Assembly: GCF_003857035.1 (NCBI RefSeq)
Contig: NZ_QGSY01000172.1
Coordinates: forward strand, 1 to 34,394
Direction of reading: 5' to 3'
Source of the DNA: Micromonospora arida
GTDB taxonomy: Bacteria > Actinomycetota > Actinomycetes > Mycobacteriales > Micromonosporaceae
Length of the DNA stretch: 34,394 nt
Below are positions 15,016-22,407 of this stretch, piece by piece; the first letter of the stretch is position 1; each line of letters starts with the position of its first letter. The notes under the pieces are model-generated. The model was given only the letters and a program-made list of their open reading frames with translations. It made no database searches and had not been told where the DNA came from. Made by a program: the position numbers and the translations under genes.

Positions 15016-15960
15016 TCAGCCGCCGGCCAGCACCTCGGACAACGGCGCCGCCACCAGCCCCCGCTCACGCAGCCCGGCCAGGATGTGCGGCAACGCCTCA
15101 TCGGTCATCGCCGCGTTCGCCTCGGTCACATGCATGATCACGACTGAGCCGGGGCGAACGTGGTCCAACACCGCCCGTACCAACGGCTTCCACGCCGTCG
15201 CGAATGGATCGCCGCTGACCACGTCCCCGTCGACCACCGTCACACCCAAAGGTGCCAACGCGTCCAACGCCGCCGCATCGTGGCACAACCCGGGAAACCG
15301 GAAGTACCGGGTCTGCCGACCCCCGTACGGCGCGATCACCTCGAACGTCTTCGCCACATCGCCGGCCAGCTCGTTGACCGGCAGCCGGGGCAGGTCGTAA
15401 CAGTCGGCGGTGAACGCCGCGTGCCCGTAGGTGTGGTTGGCCAACTCGAAGCGCGGGTTGCCGGCGATCCGCCGGGTCACGTCCGGATACCGCTTGACCC
15501 ACTTGCCGGTCAGGAAGAAGGTCGCCGGCACCTGCTCCCGCTCCAGCAGGTCGATGATGCGCAGGTTCGCGTACGACTTCACCCGGCCGGCCCGCAGGCT
15601 GGCCAACATCCCGTCGGTCATGTCCGCGTCGAAGGTCAGCGCGACCCTGGCACCGGTGCGCGGCCCGTGATCCACCACCGGCGCCCTGGTCCCCACCCGC
15701 GTCGCCCCCGGGAAAGCCGGAACAGGCGGAACCGTCGGCGTCGGAACACTCTGTGGGGTGGCGGGAGCCGTTGGCGTCGGAACCGCCTGCGATGCGCTGG
15801 CCGGCGGCGCGGTCGCAGAGGCGGACGAGCCGACGAAGACCGGACCCTCCGGCGGTGGCACCCGGGACGCCGTGCACGCGACACTGCCGACAACGGCGGC
15901 CGCAACCAGTACGCCACACCACAATGGGCGAAGGCGGGGTCGGATCACGTCGCAGATCAT
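15016..15960 (-). CDS. Lipoprotein polysaccharide deacetylase (NodB domain, CE4)
   Basis: The 314-residue protein begins with a lipoprotein signal (VLVAAAVVGSVAC, lipobox Cys29), then a Pro/Thr/Ser-rich linker (about 30-90), then a NodB homology domain. Motif 1 reads TFDADMTD (Asp111, Asp113) instead of the common TFDDG. Motif 2 is the metal-binding H176-TYG-H180, motif 3 is RFPG (221-224), and VIMH (His277) ends the active site. Enzymes of this family remove N-acetyl groups from peptidoglycan or chitin-type sugars at the cell surface. ATG 15960 is the only start that gives a proper signal peptide; no ribosome site is visible, so it may be leaderless. It is separated from the ECF gene by 267 bases, in which I see no gene. 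Confidence 0.87.
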   Translation of the reverse strand: MICDVIRPRLRPLWCGVLVAAAVVGSVACTASRVPPPEGPVFVGSSASATAPPASASQAVPTPTAPATPQSVPTPTVPPVPAFPGATRVGTRAPVVDHGPRTGARVALTFDADMTDGMLASLRAGRVKSYANLRIIDLLEREQVPATFFLTGKWVKRYPDVTRRIAGNPRFELANHTYGHAAFTADCYDLPRLPVNELAGDVAKTFEVIAPYGGRQTRYFRFPGLCHDAAALDALAPLGVTVVDGDVVSGDPFATAWKPLVRAVLDHVRPGSVVIMHVTEANAAMTDEALPHILAGLRERGLVAAPLSEVLAGG

Positions 15961-16079
15961 CGCAGACGCGAAAGCGCCTCACTGTCCCGCGCGTACCGTC
16001 TCGAACGCCGGCGGACGCACCTCGCCCCCGAGCAGGAAAAAGGGGCCAACGCCGCCAGCACCAGGGAACGAAGCACGAC

Positions 16080-16111
16080 GGGTCCCCGGGCGACGGTGCG
16101 CCCGGGGACCC
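16080..16111 (-). terminator. Terminator after csbD-like gene
   Basis: A perfect 13-bp GC-rich stem (16080-16092 with 16099-16111) closes a 6-base loop, 14 bases downstream of the stop of the CsbD gene on the minus strand. Confidence 0.8.
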
Positions 16112-16125
16112 CTGGACTGCTCAGG

Positions 16126-16320
16126 TCACTTCGTGAAGGAGTCCTTCATGTTGCGACCAGCGTCCTTGACGTTCTGACCGGCTTGCTTGGCGCGCGCGTC
16201 GCTCTCCTGGCTGGCGCCCTCGCCACGCATCCGCTCGTTGTCGGTCATGTCGCCGACGCGCTCCCTCGCGGCGCCGGCCATCTGCTCAACCTTGTTCTTT
16301 GCCTTCTCGGTGAAGCTCAT
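16126..16320 (-). CDS. CsbD family stress-response protein
   Basis: This 64-residue, highly charged, hydrophilic protein has the CsbD pattern MSFTEKAKNKVEQMAGAARERVGDMT, with repeated Lys-Asn/Gly-Asp segments and few hydrophobics. CsbD-like proteins are general-stress proteins of unknown molecular function, controlled by SigB in Bacillus. The ATG has CGAGGAGG seven bases upstream. It is a single-gene unit with its own terminator. The C-terminal KQAGQNVKDAGRNMKDSF segment predicts an amphipathic helix. Confidence 0.85.
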   Translation of the reverse strand: MSFTEKAKNKVEQMAGAARERVGDMTDNERMRGEGASQESDARAKQAGQNVKDAGRNMKDSFTK

Positions 16321-16403
16321 CGCGCCTCCTCGGTCTGGCGGTTGTCCCGGCTTGCTTGCCCGGTCTCCGGGTGCCGAAACCGGCGGTGCCGGTCAGCACA
16401 CTC

Positions 16404-16420
16404 CCTAAGGCATCCTAGGA
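16404..16420. repeat. 17-bp partly palindromic motif, copy 1
   Basis: CCTAAGGCATCCTAGGA occurs here and, identically, at 28879-28895. The core CCTAAGG-CAT-CCTAGG is close to a dyad. This copy ends 57 bases before the phosphatase ATG and lies between divergent genes (csbD and the phosphatase). An operator or promoter element is likely. Confidence 0.65.
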
Positions 16421-16477
16421 AGATAGGTAGTGAAAGGGTCGCCTGTCGGTGACGCCCCACGATGGTTAACTGACGGC

Positions 16478-17089
16478 ATGGGAGAGCTCCTGCTGATCCG
16501 ACACGGCGAGACCACCTGGAGCGCCAGCCTGCGGCACACCTCGTACACCGACCTGGAGCTGACCCCCGACGGCGAGCGACAGGCCCGCACCCTGGCCGCG
16601 TTCCTGGCCGGCCGGCGCTTCGTCACCGTGCTGAGCAGTCCCCGCTCCCGGGCGCTGCGCACCGCGCAGCTGGCCGGGCTCACCGTCGACGCCGTCGACG
16701 AGGACCTCAGCGAGTGGAACTACGGCGAGTACGAGGGCCGTACCACCGTCGACATCCACGACGACGATCCGCACTGGAACATCTGGACCGACGGCTGCCC
16801 CGGCGGGGAGTCCCCCGCGCAGGTGGGCGAGCGGCTCGACCGGGTGCTGGCCCGCGTCACCCCGCTGCTCGACCGAGGCACCGTCGCGCTGGTCGGGCAC
16901 GCGCACAGCCTGCGGGTGCTCGGTGCCCGCTGGATCGGCCTGCCCCCGTCCGCCGGCGGGCGGCTACGCCTGGAGACCGCCACGGTCAGCGCGCTCGGTC
17001 ACGAACACGGCCGGCAGGTCATCCTGCGGTGGAACCAGCCGGCTCCTCCGGCACCCGGGACCGCGACCGACTCGGTGCCGCAGAGCTGA
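16478..17089 (+). CDS. Histidine phosphatase family protein
   Basis: The 203-residue protein belongs to the phosphoglycerate-mutase-like histidine phosphatases. The phosphorylated His is His9 in LLIRHGETTWS, with Arg8. The second active-site region is VALVGHAHSLRV (His141, His143), and LSEWNYGEYEG (Glu79 region) supplies the probable acid residue. The substrate cannot be told; sugar phosphates, cobalamin precursor phosphates and phosphoserine are all used in this family. ATG 16478 gives the family N-terminus but has no clear ribosome site, so it may be leaderless or weakly translated. Its last 71 bases overlap the convergent AsnC/Lrp gene. The 17-bp motif at 16404 lies upstream. Confidence 0.85.
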   Translation: MGELLLIRHGETTWSASLRHTSYTDLELTPDGERQARTLAAFLAGRRFVTVLSSPRSRALRTAQLAGLTVDAVDEDLSEWNYGEYEGRTTVDIHDDDPHWNIWTDGCPGGESPAQVGERLDRVLARVTPLLDRGTVALVGHAHSLRVLGARWIGLPPSAGGRLRLETATVSALGHEHGRQVILRWNQPAPPAPGTATDSVPQS

Positions 17090-17525
17090 TCTTCGGCGGC
17101 CGGTTCTCGTACGGCGTGGACAACACCACTGTCGTCCGGGTCGTGACGTTCGCCGAGGTGCGGATCTCCTGGAGCACCCGCTCCAGGTCGGCGGGGCTGG
17201 CCACCCGCACCAGCAGCAGGTAGAAGTCCTCCCCCGCCACCGAATAGCAGGAGTCGATCTCCGGCAGGTGGGCCAGCCGTTCCGGGGCGTCGTCCGGCTG
17301 CGACGGATCGAACGGGCGGATCGCCACGAAAGCGGTCAGCGGCAGGTCCAGCGCCTCGAACGACACCCGGGCGGCGTACCCCTTGATCACCCCGCGCTGC
17401 TCCAGCCGACGGACCCGCTGGTGCACGGCGGACACCGACAGCCCCACCCGCTCGGCCAGGTCGGTGTACGACAGACGGCCGTCGGCGGTCAGCGCGGCGA
17501 CGATAGCGCGGTCGATCTCCTCCAC
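17019..17525 (-). CDS. AsnC/Lrp family transcriptional regulator
   Basis: The 168-residue regulator has the AsnC-type helix-turn-helix at the N-terminus (LSYTDLAERVGLSVSAVHQRVRRLEQRGVIKGY) and a C-terminal RAM ligand domain (PLTAFVAIRP...LPEIDSCYSVAGEDFYLLLVRV...VLQEIRTSANVTTRTTVVLS). Such proteins sense amino acids and often control amino-acid catabolism. The GTG at 17525 starts the family-like N-terminus VEEIDRAIVAAL, with a GTAGG 11 bases before it as a weak ribosome site. The last 22 residues (Ser/Arg/Pro-rich) lie inside the overlap with the phosphatase gene and look like an accidental extension. A role in controlling the lysine cluster 5 kb away is possible but not shown. Confidence 0.88.
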   Translation of the reverse strand: MEEIDRAIVAALTADGRLSYTDLAERVGLSVSAVHQRVRRLEQRGVIKGYAARVSFEALDLPLTAFVAIRPFDPSQPDDAPERLAHLPEIDSCYSVAGEDFYLLLVRVASPADLERVLQEIRTSANVTTRTTVVLSTPYENRPPKISSAAPSRSRSRVPEEPAGSTAG

Positions 17526-17583
17526 GGCGTGCAACCTACCGGGAAATCCGTTCCACGGCGACGAGGTACCCGAGTGGCGGACC

Positions 17584-17609
17584 GCGGTGGGCCGTGACGC
17601 ACCCACCGC
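17584..17609 (-). terminator. Hairpin after the M24 peptidase/acyl-CoA dehydrogenase pair
   Basis: An 8-bp stem, GCGGTGGG (17584-17591) with CCCACCGC (17602-17609), has a 10-base loop and lies 23 bases after the acyl-CoA dehydrogenase stop on the minus strand. It also sits 59 bases upstream of the AsnC/Lrp start, so it would separate the two units. Confidence 0.5.
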
Positions 17610-17632
17610 AGCCCCACCACCACGTACCGCCG

Positions 17633-18775
17633 TCAGCCCTTGGCGAGGGCCCGGGAGATCACCATCCGTTGGATCTGGTTGGTGCCCTCCACGATCTGCA
17701 ACACCTTCGCCTCACGCATGTACCGCTCCACCGGGTGGTCGGCCACGTAACCCGCGCCGCCGAGCACCTGCACCGCGTCGGTGGTCACCCGCATTGCCAT
17801 GTCGGTGGCGAACAGCTTCGCCTTGGCCGCCTCGATCCAGTACGGGCGGCCGGCGTCGCGCAGCCGGGCCGCCGCCAGGGTCAGCGCGCGGGCGGCGGAG
17901 ATCTGGGTGGCCGCGTCGGCGAGCATGAAGCCCAGCCCCTGGAAGTCGATGATGGAGCGCCCGAACTGCTGGCGCTCCCGGGCGTAGGAGACCGCGTAGT
18001 CCAGGGCGGCCTGGGCCAGCCCGACCGCGCACGCCGCGATGCCCAGCCGGCCGGAGTCCAGCGCGGACATCGCGATGGTGAAGCCCATCCCCTCGCCGCC
18101 GATCAACCGGTCGGCCGGCACCCGCGCCTCGTCGAAGGCGATCTGCGCCACCGGTGAGGCGCGCAGCCCCATCGTCCGCTCGGCCGCCTGCGGGGTGATG
18201 CCGGCCGTGCCCGCGTCGGCGAGCAGGCAGGAGATCCCCTTCGGACCGGGTCCGCCGGTGCGGCAGAAGACGTTGTAGAAATCGGCCGTGCGGGCGTGGG
18301 TGATCCACGCCTTGGTGCCGGAGACCAGGTACGCGTCGCCGTCGCGATCCGCCCGGGTGGTCAGGGCCGCCGCGTCCGAGCCACCCTGAGGCTCGGAGAG
18401 GCAGTACGCGCCCAGCAACTCGCCACCGAGCATGTCCGGCAGCAGCTTGCGCTGCTCGTCGCTGCCGAACGCCGCCACCGGGTAGCAGGACAGGGTGTGC
18501 ACGCTGACCGCCTCGGCGACCGCGAGCCAACGGCTGGCCAGGACCTCCAGCACCTGCAGGTACACCTCGTACGGCTGCGCCGCGCCGCCGTACTCCTCGG
18601 GGTAGGGCAGGCCGAGCAGGCCGGCGCGGCCCAGTGTGCGCAGCACCTCCCGGGGAAACTCGGCGCGTTCCTCGAAGGCTGCGGCCTTCGGCGCGAGCTC
18701 GCCGTCGGCGAGCTCGGTGGCGAGACCCAGCAGGTCGTGGGCCTCGTCGGTGGGGAGGATCCGGTCGACAGTCAT
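17633..18775 (-). CDS. Acyl-CoA dehydrogenase
   Basis: The 380-residue FAD enzyme oxidises an acyl-CoA to the 2,3-enoyl-CoA. Family regions appear in order: the N-terminal helical domain with GLPYPEEYGGAAQ, the middle strand domain with YCLSEPQGGSDAAAL and SGTKAWITHA, and the C-terminal helices with ARERQQFGRSIIDFQ. LGGAGYVADHPVERYMREAKVLQIVEGTNQIQ contains the probable catalytic base Glu363. Length and motifs match short- or branched-chain acyl-CoA dehydrogenases; the chain preference cannot be read. The ATG overlaps the M24 peptidase stop by 4 bases. The closest anabolic or catabolic link might be amino-acid degradation, but nothing in the window proves it. Confidence 0.92.
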   Translation of the reverse strand: MTVDRILPTDEAHDLLGLATELADGELAPKAAAFEERAEFPREVLRTLGRAGLLGLPYPEEYGGAAQPYEVYLQVLEVLASRWLAVAEAVSVHTLSCYPVAAFGSDEQRKLLPDMLGGELLGAYCLSEPQGGSDAAALTTRADRDGDAYLVSGTKAWITHARTADFYNVFCRTGGPGPKGISCLLADAGTAGITPQAAERTMGLRASPVAQIAFDEARVPADRLIGGEGMGFTIAMSALDSGRLGIAACAVGLAQAALDYAVSYARERQQFGRSIIDFQGLGFMLADAATQISAARALTLAAARLRDAGRPYWIEAAKAKLFATDMAMRVTTDAVQVLGGAGYVADHPVERYMREAKVLQIVEGTNQIQRMVISRALAKG

Positions 18776-19887
18776 AGCGCGATGAGCTCCGTGGGGGTGG
18801 TGTTGAGCCGTTGCACGCCGTCCGTTGTGCAGACGACGATGTCCTCGATGCGGGCGCCGTGCCGGCCCGCCAGGTAGATGCCCGGTTCGATGGAGAACGC
18901 CATGCCGGCCTCGAGGGGTCGGTCGTTGCCGGCCACCAGGTACGGCTCCTCGTGCCCGTCCAGACCGATGCCGTGGCCGGTGCGGTGCAGGAACGCGGCA
19001 CCGTAGCCGGCGCCGGCGATCGGCGCCCGGGCCGCGTCGTCGGCCGCCGCGCCGGTGATCCCGGGCCGCACCGCCGCGACGGCGGCGCGCTGGGCGTCGC
19101 ACAGTACCGCGTAGTAGTCCAGGAAGTCGGCCGGCGCCGACCCGCCCGCCACATAGGTGCGGGTGCAGTCCGAGCGGTAGCCCGACGCCATCGTGCCGCC
19201 GATGTCGACCACCACCGGCTCGCCGACGCCGATCGGCCGGTCCGAGGTGCCGTGGTGCGGGCTGGCCCCGTTCGGCCCGGCCGCCACGATGACGAAGTCG
19301 ACGGTGACGTGCCCGACGGCGCGGATCGCCGCGGCGATGTCGGTGGCGACCTCGGCCTCGGTGCGGCCGGGGCGCAGCCACTCGCCCATCCGCAGGTGCA
19401 CCTCGTCGATCGCCGCGCCGGCCTCGGCGAGCGCAGCGACCTCTGCCGGGGACTTGCGGATCCGCAACTCGCGCAGCACCTCCCCGGCGAGCCGTTGCGC
19501 GGCGTCGGGCAGCGCCGCGCGTAGGCCGAGGACCTGCTCGGCCCACATCCGGTCGGCGAGCCCGACCGCCGCGACCGGGCCGTCGAGGGCGGCGACGACC
19601 AGGGGGTACGGGTCGGTGCCGTCGACGTGGTCGACGATGCGCACTCCGGTCGCCGGCGCGGGGGACGCCTCGGCGGCCGGGCGTTCGAGCCGGGGCACGA
19701 CGAGGGTCGGCTCACCCTCGGCGGGCAGCACCAGGCAGGTCAGCCGCTCCCCCGCGTGGGCGTCGTACCCGGTCAGATACCGCAGGTCGGAGCCGGGTGT
19801 GAGCAGCAGGGCGTCCAGGCCGGCGGCGGCCGTCGCGCGCTGCGCCGCGATCAACCGGTCCGGTGGATACAGCTCGTCGATTCCCAC
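18772..19887 (-). CDS. M24 family Xaa-Pro aminopeptidase-like protein
   Basis: The 371-residue protein has a creatinase-type N-terminal domain and a pita-bread metallopeptidase domain. All five metal ligands are visible: Asp228 (VVVDIGG), Asp240 (RSDCTRTY), His305 (HRTGHGIGLDGHE), Glu334 (FSIEPGIY) and Glu348 (ARIEDIVV). His212 (PHHG) is in the expected proton-shuttle position. It should therefore be an active cytoplasmic Xaa-Pro peptidase or a relative. The start GTG 19887 gives MGIDELYPPDRL; the ribosome site is weak (GACGGG), so leaderless expression is possible. It is translationally coupled to the acyl-CoA dehydrogenase, an uncommon partner for a peptidase. Confidence 0.9.
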   Translation of the reverse strand: MGIDELYPPDRLIAAQRATAAAGLDALLLTPGSDLRYLTGYDAHAGERLTCLVLPAEGEPTLVVPRLERPAAEASPAPATGVRIVDHVDGTDPYPLVVAALDGPVAAVGLADRMWAEQVLGLRAALPDAAQRLAGEVLRELRIRKSPAEVAALAEAGAAIDEVHLRMGEWLRPGRTEAEVATDIAAAIRAVGHVTVDFVIVAAGPNGASPHHGTSDRPIGVGEPVVVDIGGTMASGYRSDCTRTYVAGGSAPADFLDYYAVLCDAQRAAVAAVRPGITGAAADDAARAPIAGAGYGAAFLHRTGHGIGLDGHEEPYLVAGNDRPLEAGMAFSIEPGIYLAGRHGARIEDIVVCTTDGVQRLNTTPTELIAL

Positions 19888-19958
19888 CCCGTCAGCTTAA
19901 CGGTCGTTTGGGCAAACCCCATATCGGCACCGATCGTCGGAAAATCCATCGACGTTGA

Positions 19959-19988
19959 TTGACGCGGACAGTTAACACTCTTTAAGAT
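19959..19988 (+). promoter_or_regulatory. Candidate vegetative promoter of the chitinase gene
   Basis: TTGACG (19959-19964) and TAAGAT (19983-19988) are 18 bases apart in an A/T-rich island, matching five and four of six consensus positions. This puts transcription start near 19995 and gives a leader of about 95 bases. Copies of TGGTCTAGACCA (the DasR/chitin-control box known from Streptomyces) were looked for and not seen. Confidence 0.4.
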
Positions 19989-20029
19989 TTGGCTGCCTCG
20001 AGGCCCACCCGTCCCTGTGTCCCCGCACC

Positions 20030-20058
20030 CCCGCCCGCGACCACCCTGCGCGGGCGGG
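20030..20058 (+). other. Leader hairpin of the chitinase mRNA
   Basis: CCCGCCCGCG (20030-20039) pairs with CGCGGGCGGG (20049-20058) around a 9-base loop. It lies between the candidate promoter and the ribosome site GGGAAGG (20076-20082). It could stabilise the message or act as an attenuator; there is no T-run after it. Confidence 0.45.
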
Positions 20059-20088
20059 TGTCGTCCCCCGCCCACGGGAAGGCCCCCG

Positions 20089-21456
20089 ATGTCCTCACCA
20101 CTGCACCGCGCCCTCGCCGCCGGCCTGCTCGCGCTGGCCACCGCCGGCGCCACCCTCACCGCCACCAGCGCCCCCGCGCAGGCCGTCGTGCTGCCGAACA
20201 ACTTCAAGAGCGTCGGCTACATGCCCTCCTGGGCCGGCAACATCAACACCATTCAGTACAACAAGCTCACCCACATCAACTACGCCTTCGTCCTGCCCAA
20301 CAGCAACGGCACCCTGCAAGGGGTGGACGGGGCCCGGCTCTCCTCGCTGGTCTCGCAGGGGCACGCCAACAACGTCAAGGTCTCCATCGCCGTCGGCGGC
20401 TGGAACGACGGCAACGACTCGGCCTTCGAGACGCTCGCCGCCAACGCCACCAGCCGCACCAACTTCGTCAACAACCTGGTCAACTTCGTCAACCAGTACA
20501 ACCTCGACGGCGTCGACATGGACTGGGAGTATCCCGACCCGGGCGCCTCGGCCAACAACTACACGGCGCTCATGACGCAACTCAGCAGCGCCCTGCACAG
20601 CCGCGGCAAGCTGCTCACCGCCGCCGTGGTCAGCGAAGGCGGCAGCGTCCAGGGCGTCCAGACGGCCGTGTTCAACCAGGTCGACTGGCTCAACATCATG
20701 GCGTACGACGGCGGAAGCCCGCACGCCAACTACGACTGGTCGATCAACAGCATCAACCTGTGGAAGGCCCGCGGCCTGCCGGCCAGCAAGGCCGTCCTCG
20801 GCATCCCGTTCTACAGCCGTCCCGTCTACTACAACTACTCGTACCTGGTCGGACTCGACCCGGCGAACGCCAACCGGGACTGCGCCACCATCGGCGGCAG
20901 CCAGCAGTGCTGGAACGGCATTCCGACCGTCAAGCGCAAGACGCAGTGGGCGCTGGCCAACGCCGGCGGCGTGATGAACTGGGAGCTGTCGCAGGACACC
21001 AGCGGCTCGACCTCACTGCTCAGCGCCATGTACGACACCATCATGGGCGGCACCACCCCGCCGCCGACCGGTCGCACCGGTCAGATCACCGGGATCGCCG
21101 GCAAGTGCGTCGACGTGGCCTCGGCGAGCACCGCCAACGGCGCCGCCGTCCAGCTCTGGGGCTGCAACGGCACCAACGCGCAGACCTGGACCGTGGCCGG
21201 CGACAGCACGCTGCGCGCCCTCGGCAAGTGCGCCGACATCACCAGCGGCTCCACCGCCAACGGCGCGAAGGTCCAACTCTGGGACTGCAACGGCAGCGGC
21301 GCACAGGTCTGGCAGGCGCAGTCCAACGGCACGCTGCGCAACCCGCAGTCGAACAAGTGCCTCGACGCGAGCGACAACAGCTCCGCCGACGGCACCCGGT
21401 TGCAGATCTGGGACTGCTTCGCCGGCGCCAACCAGCGCTGGACGCTCCCCGCCTGA
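20089..21456 (+). CDS. Secreted GH18 chitinase with ricin-type (CBM13) lectin domain
   Basis: The 455-residue precursor has a signal peptide (hydrophobic run to SAPAQA, cleavage near residue 32). A GH18 barrel follows with SVGYMPSWAG, the strand-3 motif VSIAVGGWN and the catalytic DxxDxDxE as D140-GV-D143-M-D145-W-E147 (Glu147 is the acid). MAYDGG and VMNWELSQD complete the barrel. After a short TTPPPTG linker (about 322-329) comes a beta-trefoil lectin domain with three QxW-type repeats (QTW 365-367, QVW 406-408, QRW 449-451) and paired Cys residues. It should hydrolyse chitin outside the cell. ATG 20089 is preceded by GGGAAGG. Many streptomycete chitinases carry CBM2 or CBM5/12 instead, so the lectin partner is the less usual feature. 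Confidence 0.93.
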   Translation: MSSPLHRALAAGLLALATAGATLTATSAPAQAVVLPNNFKSVGYMPSWAGNINTIQYNKLTHINYAFVLPNSNGTLQGVDGARLSSLVSQGHANNVKVSIAVGGWNDGNDSAFETLAANATSRTNFVNNLVNFVNQYNLDGVDMDWEYPDPGASANNYTALMTQLSSALHSRGKLLTAAVVSEGGSVQGVQTAVFNQVDWLNIMAYDGGSPHANYDWSINSINLWKARGLPASKAVLGIPFYSRPVYYNYSYLVGLDPANANRDCATIGGSQQCWNGIPTVKRKTQWALANAGGVMNWELSQDTSGSTSLLSAMYDTIMGGTTPPPTGRTGQITGIAGKCVDVASASTANGAAVQLWGCNGTNAQTWTVAGDSTLRALGKCADITSGSTANGAKVQLWDCNGSGAQVWQAQSNGTLRNPQSNKCLDASDNSSADGTRLQIWDCFAGANQRWTLPA

Positions 21457-21471
21457 CGGTTCGGTCGCAAC

Positions 21472-21506
21472 GATCCCCGGTCGACGCCCCGCGTCAGCCG
21501 GGGATC
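21472..21506. terminator. Bidirectional terminator between chitinase and HxlR-peroxiredoxin genes
   Basis: GATCCCCGG (21472-21480) pairs with CCGGGGATC (21498-21506), and GACGC (21483-21487) pairs with GCGTC (21491-21495) inside it. The two stems stack with a small internal bulge. The right arm runs into the last codons of the convergent gene, which stops at 21494. Confidence 0.65.
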
Positions 21507-22381
21507 CCTGCGTGCTCGCGGACCAGGGTGAGCATCTCCTCCACCGAGCCGGCCGGGTCGGTGACCGGGAACTGCACGGCTCGCACCACCGCCTGCGGGT
21601 CGACCAGCAGCGTCAGCCGCTTGAACCGGGTCATCCCACCGGCGCGGAAGACCGGCAGCAACAGCCCGGCGGCCAGTCGGCCGTCCTGGTCGGACAGCAG
21701 CGGAAACGGCAGCCCGGCGTACGCGGAGAAGTCGGCGAGCTGGTCCGGCCGCTGCGTGCTGATCCCGTACACCCGTACCCCGGCGGCCTGGAAGTCCGGG
21801 TGCCGCTTCGCGTAGGTGGTCGATTCGAGGGTGCAGCCCCGGGCACCGGGGATCTCCGACCAGGCCGGCGGATAGCCCTGCGTCCCCGGCGCGTACGCCC
21901 CGGGGAAGAGGTAGAGGACGCTCCACGCGTCCAACGCCGCCACCGACACAGGCTGACCGTCGACACCCGGCAGCACGGCCTCGGGCAACCGCCGCCCGAT
22001 CAGGTCGCGTGCCCGGCGCGCCTCGGCAGACCCGGCGTCGGCCGTCGCGGTCAACTCTCCGTCACCCATCAGATGCCTCGTCCCCCAGTCCTGGAGGGCG
22101 ATCAGCACCGGTAGGAGCCCTTCGCCCTTCGCGGTGAGCAGGTAGTCGTAGCGCGGCGGGTGTCGTGAGTACGGCCGGCGCTCCAACACGCCGTGCTCGA
22201 CCAGCGCGCCGAGGCGTTCGGTCAGCGCCCGTCGGCTGACGCCCAGCTCACGTTGCAGCGCGTCGAAGCGGGTCGTCCCGCCGGCGACGTCGCGCACGAC
22301 GAGGAACGTCCACCAGTCCCCCAGTACGCCGAGCGCCTGCGCGATGCCGCAGTCCGCATCGGCAAGATCCTCTCGCCGCAC
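21494..22381 (-). CDS. HxlR-type regulator fused to a peroxiredoxin-like domain
   Basis: Residues 1-105 form an HxlR winged helix: the single early Cys in DADCGIAQALGVLGDWWTFLVVRD, then RFDALQRELGVSRRALTERLGALVEHGVLERRPYSRHPPRYDYLLT. Residues 125-295 form an AhpC/TSA-like domain: LPEAVLPGVDGQPVSV, VLYLFPG, EIPGARGCTLESTTY, VYGISTQRPDQLADFSAYAGLPFPLLSD. The GCT Cys is in the peroxidatic position, and the second Cys of the usual CTxEAC pattern is replaced (CTLEST). HxlR regulators often sense redox stress or aldehydes through that early Cys, so sensor and detoxifier are in one chain. GTG 22381 follows GGAGG. An 11-bp palindrome lies at its promoter. Confidence 0.87.
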   Translation of the reverse strand: MRREDLADADCGIAQALGVLGDWWTFLVVRDVAGGTTRFDALQRELGVSRRALTERLGALVEHGVLERRPYSRHPPRYDYLLTAKGEGLLPVLIALQDWGTRHLMGDGELTATADAGSAEARRARDLIGRRLPEAVLPGVDGQPVSVAALDAWSVLYLFPGAYAPGTQGYPPAWSEIPGARGCTLESTTYAKRHPDFQAAGVRVYGISTQRPDQLADFSAYAGLPFPLLSDQDGRLAAGLLLPVFRAGGMTRFKRLTLLVDPQAVVRAVQFPVTDPAGSVEEMLTLVREHAGIPG

Positions 22382-22407
22382 CCGCTACCTCCGTCGCTCC
22401 CACTCCG

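Noticed and set aside
16404..16420. The 17-bp motif as an IdeR/DmdR iron box
   Set aside because: It shares TAAGG and CCTA elements with the 19-bp iron box but misses the central TTAGSCTAA part; the two genes behind it are not typical iron-regulon members.
19888..20088. DasR-type chitin operator before the chitinase gene
   Set aside because: No TGGTCTAGACCA-like palindrome is visible; only a partial CCGATCGTCGG symmetry occurs.
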